21,677 bases of DNA from DATDMG01 sp036518955 (GTDB lineage: Bacteria; Actinomycetota; Actinomycetes; Actinomycetales; Kineosporiaceae), in NCBI GenBank assembly GCA_036518955.1, contig DATDMG010000302.1, forward strand, positions 1-21,677. Direction: 5' to 3'. The notes beneath the pieces are model-generated. The model did not search any database. It had not been told where the DNA came from and saw nothing but the letters and a program-made list of their open reading frames with translations. The translations under genes were made by a program, and so were the position numbers. Of this stretch, positions 7,092 through 13,977 are shown one piece after another (positions within the stretch are counted from its first letter, which is position 1; the number at the start of each line of letters is the position of its first letter).

Positions 7092-7766
7092 TCACCAGCC
7101 GCGTTCGCGCCACTCGCCCAGGTGCGGGCGCTCGGCGCCCAGGGTGGTGTCCTTCCCGTGACCGGGGTACACCCAGGTCGCGTCCGGGAGTTCCGCGAAG
7201 AGTCGATGCTCGATGTCGTCGATCAACGAGTGGAAGTTCTCCGCGTTCCCGAAGGTGTTCCCGACCCCTCCCGGGAACAGGCTGTCGCCGGTGAAGGCGT
7301 GCACACTCCCGTCGTCGGCGCGGAGCACGAGGGCCACCGACCCCGGGGTATGGCCACGCAGGTGGACCGTCTTCAGCCGGAGCCGGCCGATCTCCACCAC
7401 GTCTCCGTGGTCGAGGAGCCGGTCGGGACGTACCGGCAGCTCCGGTGCGTCCAGTCGTCCGGCGGCGCTGGTCGCGCCGGTCTGCGCGAGCACGTCGGAC
7501 AGCGCTCGGTGATGGTCCCAGTGCTGGTGCGTCGTGACGACGAGGCCCAGTCCCTGTCCGCCGTCGTCAGTGCCCTCAGCGATCAACCGGGCCAGGCGCG
7601 GGGCGTCGTCCGCGGCGTCGATCAGCAGCTGACTGCCGGTGGCCCGGCAGGTGATCAGGTAGCAGTTGTTGTCCATCGTCGAGACGCTGGCCTTGCGGAT
7701 GACGACGTCCGGCAGGCGCCGGACATCGCTGGTGCCGCCGGAGACGACCTCGCCGGTGTAGTCCAC
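7092..7766 (-). CDS. MBL-fold metallo-hydrolase (glyoxalase II-like)
   Basis: A 224-residue cytosolic metallo-beta-lactamase-fold hydrolase. The dinuclear metal site is complete: HQHWDH (His80, His82, Asp84, His85), His139 in GHTPGS, Asp161 in TGDSLFPGG, and His203 in YPGHGKDTT. It has no signal peptide and lacks the extra C-terminal helical domain of classical glyoxalase II, so the substrate may be a small thioester or another ester. It is divergent from uvrA; the mycobacterial homologue Rv1637c also sits beside uvrA on the opposite strand, so this is a conserved neighbourhood rather than an insertion. The start is GTG (7764-7766) with GGGAGG five bases upstream. An upstream 6-bp hairpin (7785-7801) lies in the leader. 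Fold certain; reaction unknown. Confidence 0.9.
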   Translation of the reverse strand: MDYTGEVVSGGTSDVRRLPDVVIRKASVSTMDNNCYLITCRATGSQLLIDAADDAPRLARLIAEGTDDGGQGLGLVVTTHQHWDHHRALSDVLAQTGATSAAGRLDAPELPVRPDRLLDHGDVVEIGRLRLKTVHLRGHTPGSVALVLRADDGSVHAFTGDSLFPGGVGNTFGNAENFHSLIDDIEHRLFAELPDATWVYPGHGKDTTLGAERPHLGEWRERGW

Positions 7767-8071
7767 GGTTCCTCCCGTCGTGGTGCCCCGCCCACCGGGG
7801 CACGCTCCGCCTCAGCTTGGCAGTCGGGTCGCCCTCGCGACACCCCAGCGATGCGACTCGCCTCGCTCGGTCGCGCCGCCGGGTCGCCTTCGTCGGGTCG
7901 CGTCCGCCGGGTCCTGACGCCGGGAGCCGCGAAGCGCCTTCGGGACTGGGGCGTGCGGGCAGTCATGGGCGTTGACCTGGGTGTCGTCGCGGTTTCGGCC
8001 GAGCGCGCGAGACTGTCGGTGGGGGCACCTAGCATGGGCGACGCCCCTGGTGTCCGGCGGAGAAGGATCCC
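7767..8071. other. 305-base divergent spacer between the MBL gene and uvrA
   Basis: Contains no gene that I can support. It holds the MBL ribosome site (near 7771-7777), a GCCCCG/CGGGGC hairpin (7785-7801), four short direct repeats with the core CGGGTC (7825, 7880, 7894, 7908), a lone TTGACC (7972-7977) that could be a -35 without a good -10, and the damage-type uvrA promoter at 8013-8035. No GAAC-N4-GTTC LexA box is visible. Confidence 0.7.
8013..8035 (+). promoter_or_regulatory. RecA-NDp/PafBC-type damage promoter of uvrA
   Basis: CTGTCGGTG (8013-8021), 8 bases (8022-8029), then TAGCAT (8030-8035). This matches TTGTCRGTG-N8-TANNNT at every defined position except the first base. A start near 8042 leaves a leader of about 30 bases with AGAAGGA before the uvrA GTG. 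Confidence 0.8.
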
Positions 8072-11000
8072 GTGACCGACCGTCTGATCGTCCGTGGTGC
8101 TCGCGAGCACAACCTGAAGGACGTCTCCATCGACCTGCCACGCGACGCGTTGGTGGTCTTCACCGGCCTGTCCGGGTCGGGCAAGTCCTCGCTCGCCTTC
8201 GACACGATCTTCGCCGAGGGTCAGCGGCGGTACGTCGAGTCGCTCTCGGCCTACGCCCGCCAGTTCCTGGGGCAGATGGACAAGCCGGACGTCGACTTCA
8301 TCGAGGGCCTGTCCCCGGCGGTCTCGATCGACCAGAAGTCGACCAACCGCAACCCGCGCTCCACCGTCGGCACGATCACAGAGGTGTACGACTACCTGCG
8401 GTTGCTCTGGGCACGTGCCGGTCGACCGCACTGTCCCACCTGTGGTGAACCGATCACGCGGCAGACGCCGCAGCAGATCGTCGACCGGCTGATCGAACTG
8501 CCCGAGGGCACCCGGTTCCAGCTCCTGGCCCCCGTGGTGCGAGCCCGCAAGGGCGAATACGCGGACCTCTTCAAGGAACTGCAGACCAAGGGGTTCGCCC
8601 GGGCCCGGGTGGACGGCGAGATCGTCTTGCTCGCCGATCCCCCGGCCCTGGAGAAGAAGCTCAAGCACACGATCGACGTCGTCGTCGACCGGCTGGTCGT
8701 CAAGCCGTCGGCGAAGCGGCGCATCACGGACTCGGTGGAGACGGCTCTGGAGCTGGCCGGTGGCCTCGTCACCGCAGACCTCGTCGACGAGCTGCCCGAC
8801 TCGCCGGACCGGGAGCGCCGCTTCAGCGAGAAGATGGCCTGCCCGAACGACCACCCGTTGAGCTCCTTCGAGGTCGAGCCCCGCTCGTTCTCCTTCAACA
8901 ACCCGTTCGGAGCCTGCCCGGTCTGCACGGGCATCGGCAGCAAGCTCGAGGTCGACCCCGACCTGCTGGTGCCGGATGAGGACCGCACCCTTGCCGAGGG
9001 TGCGATCGCACCGTGGGCGACCGGTTCGGCCGACTACTTCCTGCGGTTGATGAAGGCACTCGGGGAGGACCTCGGGTTCTCCGTCGACGTCCCCTGGAGG
9101 GCTCTTCCGGAGCGTGCCCGGACGGCGCTGCTCCACGGGCAGGACCACAAGGTGCATGTGAAGTTCCGCAACAGGTACGGCCGGGAGCGCTCCTACTCCA
9201 CCGGCTTCGAAGGTGTGATCCCCTTCGTCCAGCGCAGGCACGGCGAGACCGAGTCCGAGTGGAGTCGGGAGCGGTACGAGGGGTACATGCGCGAGGTCCC
9301 CTGCCCGGCGTGCAAGGGGGCCCGGCTGAAGCCCGAGTCGCTCTCCGTCCTCGTGGGTGGCCGCTCGATCGCCGACGTCTGTTCGTTGCCGGTCTGCGAC
9401 GCGGCGGTGTTCTTGGCCCAGCTGGAGCTGACCGCCCGGGAGCGGCAGATCGCCGAGCGGGTCCTCAAGGAGATCCAGGCCCGTCTCGGGTTCCTGCTGG
9501 ACGTCGGGCTCGACTACCTGTCGCTGGACCGGGCAGCGGGCACGCTGTCGGGAGGCGAGGCGCAACGGATCCGGCTCGCGACCCAGATCGGGTCCGGGCT
9601 CGTCGGCGTCCTGTACGTGCTCGACGAGCCCAGCATCGGGCTGCACCAGCGCGACAACCGCCGGCTGATCGACACCCTGACCAGGCTGCGCGACATGGGC
9701 AACACGCTGATCGTCGTCGAGCACGACGAGGAAACGATCCGGGCTGCCGACTGGGCCGTCGACATCGGTCCGGGAGCCGGTGAGCACGGGGGCCAGGTCG
9801 TGCACTCCGGGCCGGTTGCCGACCTGCTCACGCACCCGGATTCGCTCACCGGGCAGTACCTGTCCGGGCGTCGCGAGATCGCCCTACCGGCACACCGCCG
9901 CCCCGTCGACGCCGCGCGGCAGGCCACCGTCGTCGGGGCCCGGGAGCACAACCTGCGCGGCGTCGACGTCTCGTTCCCCCTCGGGTGCCTGGTGTCGGTC
10001 ACCGGCGTCAGCGGCTCCGGCAAGTCCACGCTGGTGAACGACATCCTCTACACTGTCCTGGCGAACCGGCTCAACGGCGCCCGGCAGGTGCCCGGCCGGC
10101 ACAAGACGGTGACCGGCCTGGAGCACCTCGACAAGGTGGTGCATGTCGACCAGGGGCCGATCGGGCGCACGCCTCGGTCGAACCCGGCGACGTACACCGG
10201 GGTCTTCGACCACGTCCGCCGGCTGTTCGCCGAGACCACCGAGGCCAAGATCCGCGGCTACCTGCCGGGGCGGTTCTCCTTCAACGTCAAGGGCGGGCGG
10301 TGCGAGGCCTGTTCCGGTGACGGCACGATCAAGATCGAAATGAACTTCCTGCCGGACGTCTACGTGCCGTGTGAGGTATGTCACGGTGCTCGCTACAACC
10401 GTGAGACGCTCGAGGTGCATTTCAAGGGCAAGACCATCGCCGACGTGCTGGACATGCCCATCGAGGAGGCCGCCGAGTTCTTCGCCGCGGTGCCGGCGAT
10501 CGCGCGGCACATGACGACGCTGACCCAGGTAGGCCTCGGCTACGTCCGGCTCGGGCAGCCCGCTCCGACGCTTTCGGGTGGCGAGGCGCAGCGCGTCAAA
10601 CTCGCCAGCGAGCTGCAGAAGCGCTCCACCGGGCGCACGGTGTACGTGCTCGACGAGCCGACGACGGGCCTGCACTTCGAGGACATCCGCAAGCTGCTCG
10701 GCGTCCTGCAGGGGCTGGTCGACAAGGGCAACACGGTCATCGTCATCGAGCACAACCTCGATGTCATCAAGAGCGCGGACTGGATCATCGACATGGGGCC
10801 GGAGGGTGGCTCGGGCGGCGGCACGGTCGTCGCCGAAGGCACTCCGGAGGAGGTGGCGGCGATGGAGCACAGCCACACCGGTCGCTTCCTCGCCCCGATC
10901 CTGGCCGGGCGCGCGGTGCCACCCGGCGTCCGGCGGCCGACGGTGGCGGTGGCCGCGCGCGCTTCCGCGGTGCGTGCCACCGCGGTCGCGGAACTCCCGC

Positions 11001-11188
11001 TGGGGGTGGTCTCCGCGCCGAGGACCGGCGCAGCGGCGAGCGCGGCGAAGAGGGCCGCCGCCAAGGCGTCCGCGGTGACTGCCGCGAAGGGGGCCGCCGC
11101 GAAGACTGCCGCGAAGGGGGCCGCCGCGAAGACTGCCACCACGACGACCACCGGCACGACGGTGGCGCGGGGGCGGCCGCGAGGGTGA
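8072..11188 (+). CDS. uvrA: Excinuclease ABC subunit A with a Lys/Ala-rich repeat tail
   Basis: A 1038-residue ABC-type ATPase that scans DNA for damage as a dimer and hands it to UvrB. The first Walker A is GLSGSGKSS (32-40) and the second is GVSGSGKST. The two signatures are TLSGGEAQRIRLA and TLSGGEAQRVKLA, each followed by a DEPS/DEPT Walker B. The first zinc site has the actinobacterial form ACPNDHP...ACPVC, with a His in place of one Cys pair member. The second is CEACSGDG...CEVCHG. Family proteins normally end soon after SHTGRFLAPIL (about 935-945). Here some 90 more residues follow, rich in Ala, Lys and Thr, including two perfect copies of TAAKGAAAK from residue 1003. Such tails are histone H1-like and probably bind DNA; that is inference. 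GTG start, AGAAGGA just upstream. Confidence 0.97.
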   Translation: MTDRLIVRGAREHNLKDVSIDLPRDALVVFTGLSGSGKSSLAFDTIFAEGQRRYVESLSAYARQFLGQMDKPDVDFIEGLSPAVSIDQKSTNRNPRSTVGTITEVYDYLRLLWARAGRPHCPTCGEPITRQTPQQIVDRLIELPEGTRFQLLAPVVRARKGEYADLFKELQTKGFARARVDGEIVLLADPPALEKKLKHTIDVVVDRLVVKPSAKRRITDSVETALELAGGLVTADLVDELPDSPDRERRFSEKMACPNDHPLSSFEVEPRSFSFNNPFGACPVCTGIGSKLEVDPDLLVPDEDRTLAEGAIAPWATGSADYFLRLMKALGEDLGFSVDVPWRALPERARTALLHGQDHKVHVKFRNRYGRERSYSTGFEGVIPFVQRRHGETESEWSRERYEGYMREVPCPACKGARLKPESLSVLVGGRSIADVCSLPVCDAAVFLAQLELTARERQIAERVLKEIQARLGFLLDVGLDYLSLDRAAGTLSGGEAQRIRLATQIGSGLVGVLYVLDEPSIGLHQRDNRRLIDTLTRLRDMGNTLIVVEHDEETIRAADWAVDIGPGAGEHGGQVVHSGPVADLLTHPDSLTGQYLSGRREIALPAHRRPVDAARQATVVGAREHNLRGVDVSFPLGCLVSVTGVSGSGKSTLVNDILYTVLANRLNGARQVPGRHKTVTGLEHLDKVVHVDQGPIGRTPRSNPATYTGVFDHVRRLFAETTEAKIRGYLPGRFSFNVKGGRCEACSGDGTIKIEMNFLPDVYVPCEVCHGARYNRETLEVHFKGKTIADVLDMPIEEAAEFFAAVPAIARHMTTLTQVGLGYVRLGQPAPTLSGGEAQRVKLASELQKRSTGRTVYVLDEPTTGLHFEDIRKLLGVLQGLVDKGNTVIVIEHNLDVIKSADWIIDMGPEGGSGGGTVVAEGTPEEVAAMEHSHTGRFLAPILAGRAVPPGVRRPTVAVAARASAVRATAVAELPLGVVSAPRTGAAASAAKRAAAKASAVTAAKGAAAKTAAKGAAAKTATTTTTGTTVARGRPRG
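11077..11137 (+). repeat. 27-bp tandem repeat in the 3' end of uvrA
   Basis: The 27-base unit beginning GACTGCCGCGAAGG is present exactly twice (11077-11103, 11104-11130) and then for 7 more bases. It encodes TAAKGAAAK twice in the Lys/Ala-rich tail. Identity at the DNA level implies recent duplication by slippage, so copy number may vary between strains. Confidence 0.9.
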
Positions 11189-11318
11189 GCCCGTCCTGCT
11201 CGGCGTGCCGTCGGCCGCCGTGGTAGTCGTGGTGCTTCGGCCCGCGACGGTTCGCCGGGCAGGGGCTACCGCTGACCGCAGCGAGGGCTGAGCCCGGTCG
11301 GCAGGCAGGAGCGAGACC

Positions 11319-12713
11319 ATGTTCGACGACCCGGTGCCCGGCGGCCGTCCGGGTGAGGTGGAGCACGCGACTCGGCAGGCGGAGGAGTTGGCTGCCCGCG
11401 GGGTGCACGGCGTCGTCCTGTCCTGGGTGGACACCGCCGGTGTGAACCGGGTGAAGGCCGTGCCGGTCGGCGGACTTGCCTCGGCCGTGGCCTGGGGGGT
11501 GGGGATGTCACCCGTCTTCGACACCTTCCTGGCCGACGACTCGCTCACGAGCAGCGAGCACCTCGGTGGCCCGGACGGCGACCTGCGCCTGGTGCCGGAC
11601 CTGTACCGGTTGACCGTCCTGGCGGCGCAACCGGGGTGGGCGTGGGCCCCGGTCGACCGGATGACCCAGGACGGCGCGCCGTGGGTGGCGTGTTCGCGCA
11701 GCCTGTTGCGTCGCCTCGTCCGGCGTGCGGCCGCCGAAGGCGTGACCTACCGGGCCGCCATCGAGATCGAGTTCGCGCTCGGGCGGGGCGATGCCCCGCC
11801 GGGCGAGTTCGTGCCCGCCTGCGACGGGCCCGCCTATGGGATGACCCGGCTGGTCGAGCAGTCCGACTTCTGCGCGGCGGTGCTGAGTGCCCTGGCGTCC
11901 CAGGGTGTCGACGTGGACCAGATCCACCCGGAGTACGCCGCGGGGCAGTACGAAATCTCGGTCGGCGCCCTCGACCCGGTCGCCGCGGCCGACCGCAGCG
12001 TCCTGGTGCGGGCGACCGTCCGGGCTCTGGCACAGCGGCACGGCCTGCGCGTCTCGTTCTCCCCGGCCGTCGTGGCGGGTGGCGTGGGCAACGGCGGTCA
12101 CGTGCACCTGTCGAGCTGGCTGGGCGGCGTCAACGTGCACGCGGGCGGGTCCGGCCCGTACGGGATGACCGCCGCCGCCGAGAGTTTCGTCGCCGGTCTC
12201 GTCGCCGGGCTTCCGCCGCTCGCCGCCGTCACGGCGCCGAGTCCGGCCAGCTACCTGCGTTGGCAACCGTCGCACTGGGCAGGCGTGTTCGCCTGCTGGG
12301 GGCACGAGACGCGGGAGACGGCCGTCCGGGTCGTCACGGGGATGGTCGGCAGCCGGAACCGTGCGGCGAACGTCGAGGTCAAGTGCGCGGACCTGGCGGC
12401 CAACCCCTACCTCCTCCTGGCCGGTCTGATCGGTGCCGGCCGGGACGGCGTGGCCAGCGGCGCGGCACTGGGCCCCGAGGTCACCGGTGACCCGGTCCGC
12501 TTCGACGACGCCGGGCTGGCCGAGCACGGGGTGCGTCGGCTCCCGTCCGGCCTGGCCGAGGCGGTCCGCGAGTTCGAGACCTCGCCGCTGACCAAGGCTC
12601 TCTACGGCGAGGTCCTGGCCGGGGCGATCATCGCCGTCCGGCGCGCGGAGCTGGCGCGTACGGCCGGCTGGTCGCCGGAGCGGGTCGCCGAGGCGTACCG
12701 GTGGGTCTACTGA
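11319..12713 (+). CDS. Glutamine synthetase-like ligase (FluG / gamma-glutamylamide type)
   Basis: A 464-residue protein of the glutamine synthetase I fold. Family members ligate glutamate to ammonia or to amines with ATP. The C-terminal catalytic half is intact: EIEF (149-152), EYAAGQYEIS with Glu205 and Glu212, GNGGHVHLS (258-265) with His261 and His263, and NRAANVEVKCADLAANPYL (347-365). In true glutamine synthetases an Arg follows the metal Glu in this last motif; here it is Lys355. The N-terminal domain has WVDTAGVNRVKAVP, the form seen in glutamylamine/FluG-like proteins, not the ammonium-site FDGSS loop. So an amine other than ammonia is likely, though unproven. ATG with AGGAG seven bases upstream. 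The last 13 bases overlap the amidohydrolase gene, so the two form an operon. Not the main nitrogen-assimilating GlnA. Confidence 0.88.
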   Translation: MFDDPVPGGRPGEVEHATRQAEELAARGVHGVVLSWVDTAGVNRVKAVPVGGLASAVAWGVGMSPVFDTFLADDSLTSSEHLGGPDGDLRLVPDLYRLTVLAAQPGWAWAPVDRMTQDGAPWVACSRSLLRRLVRRAAAEGVTYRAAIEIEFALGRGDAPPGEFVPACDGPAYGMTRLVEQSDFCAAVLSALASQGVDVDQIHPEYAAGQYEISVGALDPVAAADRSVLVRATVRALAQRHGLRVSFSPAVVAGGVGNGGHVHLSSWLGGVNVHAGGSGPYGMTAAAESFVAGLVAGLPPLAAVTAPSPASYLRWQPSHWAGVFACWGHETRETAVRVVTGMVGSRNRAANVEVKCADLAANPYLLLAGLIGAGRDGVASGAALGPEVTGDPVRFDDAGLAEHGVRRLPSGLAEAVREFETSPLTKALYGEVLAGAIIAVRRAELARTAGWSPERVAEAYRWVY

Positions 12714-13948
12714 TCCCCGGTCCAGCGCCGGACGGCGGCGCCACGAGCGCCGCGCGGAGCGCCGAGGAGATCGTGGACGTCGTCCGCCGGCTACCGTTGA
12801 TCGACCACCACTGCCACGGCGTGGTCACCACGGACCTGGACCGGGCCGGCTTCGAACGCCTGATCAGCGAGGGAGGCCAGGCTCCGGACGGCCTGACCAA
12901 CTTCGACACGCCGATCGGGCTGGCGATCCGCCGGCACTGCGCTCCGGTCCTGGGTCTCCGGCCGCACGCGCCTCCCGCGACGTACCTGGCCCGGCGGGCC
13001 GAACTCGGTGTCGGGGAGGTCACCCGGCGCCTGCTGGCGACGACCGGGACGGCGCGGTACGTCGTGGACACCGGGTTCTTGTCCGAGGCGCTCACCACGC
13101 CCGGGGAGCTTGCCGAGGTGGCCGGCGCGGTGGGCCATGAGATCGTCCGGCTCGAGTCGGTCGCGGAGCAGGTCGCCGCCTCCGGGGCGAGCGCGGGGCG
13201 GTTCGTCGGGGCCATCGCCGATGCCCTGGAACGTGCTGTCCAGGATCGGCGGGCGGTCGGCGTCAAGACGGTCGCCGCGTACCGGGTGGGGCTCGACCTG
13301 GACCCAGCCCGGCCGGGTCCGGTCGAGGTGGCCCACGCCGCTCAGGCCTGGTTCGCCGCCGGGCCGGGGCCCCGGCCGGGCGACCGGCCGCGCTGGCGGC
13401 TGACCGACCCGGTGCTCACCCGCGCGTTGCTCTGGGCAGCTGTCGACATCGGCCTGCCGATCCAGGTCCACGTGGGTTTCGGCGATGCCGACATCCGGAT
13501 GCATCGGGTCGACCCGAGCCTGCTCACGGACTGGCTCGCCCGCCATCGGGTGCCGGTGATGCTGCTGCACTGCTGGCCGTTCCACCGCACCGCGGCGTTC
13601 CTCGCCGCCGTCCATCCCCACGTTCACCTGGACCTGGGGCTCGCGCTGCACTACCTGGGACCGGCGCGCGCCACGGCGGTGCTCGCCGAGGCGGCCGAGG
13701 TCGCGCCGTTCGGCAAGCTGCTCTACTCCTCGGATGCCTTCGGGGTGCCGGAGCTGTACCACCTCGCGGCTCTGGCCTTCCGGACGGGGTGCGCCGACCT
13801 GCTCGCGCGACGGGTCGCGGACGGCGAGTGGTCGGTGGCGGACGCCGTCCGGATCGCCGAGATGATCGCTCACGGTAACGCGGCCCGGGTCTACCGGCTC
13901 GACCCGATCGCCGCCGTGCCGACCCGGCCGGCGGGGGAGCAACGATGA
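12701..13948 (+). CDS. FluG-like amidohydrolase (amidohydrolase 2 family)
   Basis: A 415-residue TIM-barrel metal hydrolase. Visible sites are IDHHCHG (34-40, with the metal pair His37 and His39), VKTVAAYR (188-195, Lys189), QVHVGFGDAD (255-264, His257), LLHCWPFH (288-295, His290) and LYSSDAFG (341-348, Asp345), followed by HGNAARVYRL. These are the landmarks of the N-terminal half of fungal FluG and plant nodulin/glutamine synthetase fusions. The GTG at 12701 lies 13 bases inside the glutamine synthetase-like gene and has GAGG seven bases upstream, so the proteins are probably made together, and their fused homologues suggest a shared pathway. The likely role is hydrolysis or decarboxylation of an amide or acid related to the ligase's substrate; unproven. 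It stops directly before the uvrC promoter. Confidence 0.85.
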   Translation: MGLLIPGPAPDGGATSAARSAEEIVDVVRRLPLIDHHCHGVVTTDLDRAGFERLISEGGQAPDGLTNFDTPIGLAIRRHCAPVLGLRPHAPPATYLARRAELGVGEVTRRLLATTGTARYVVDTGFLSEALTTPGELAEVAGAVGHEIVRLESVAEQVAASGASAGRFVGAIADALERAVQDRRAVGVKTVAAYRVGLDLDPARPGPVEVAHAAQAWFAAGPGPRPGDRPRWRLTDPVLTRALLWAAVDIGLPIQVHVGFGDADIRMHRVDPSLLTDWLARHRVPVMLLHCWPFHRTAAFLAAVHPHVHLDLGLALHYLGPARATAVLAEAAEVAPFGKLLYSSDAFGVPELYHLAALAFRTGCADLLARRVADGEWSVADAVRIAEMIAHGNAARVYRLDPIAAVPTRPAGEQR

Positions 13949-13971
13949 CTGTCGGCACCGGAGCATAGGTT
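13949..13971 (+). promoter_or_regulatory. RecA-NDp/PafBC-like promoter of uvrC (degenerate)
   Basis: CTGTCGGCA (13949-13957), 8 bases, then TAGGTT (13966-13971). The TGTCGG core and spacing equal those at uvrA and uvrB; the last two bases of the box (CA for TG) depart from consensus. A start 7 bases after the -10 falls on the G of the uvrC GTG (13978), so the transcript would be leaderless. Confidence 0.6.
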
Positions 13972-13977
13972 TGGGGG

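Noticed and set aside
7767..8071. LexA/SOS box upstream of uvrA
   Set aside because: No GAAC-N4-GTTC palindrome by eye here, nor in the uvrB or uvrC gaps.
11077..11137. CRISPR-like repeat
   Set aside because: Two adjacent in-frame copies without spacers, inside the uvrA coding region.
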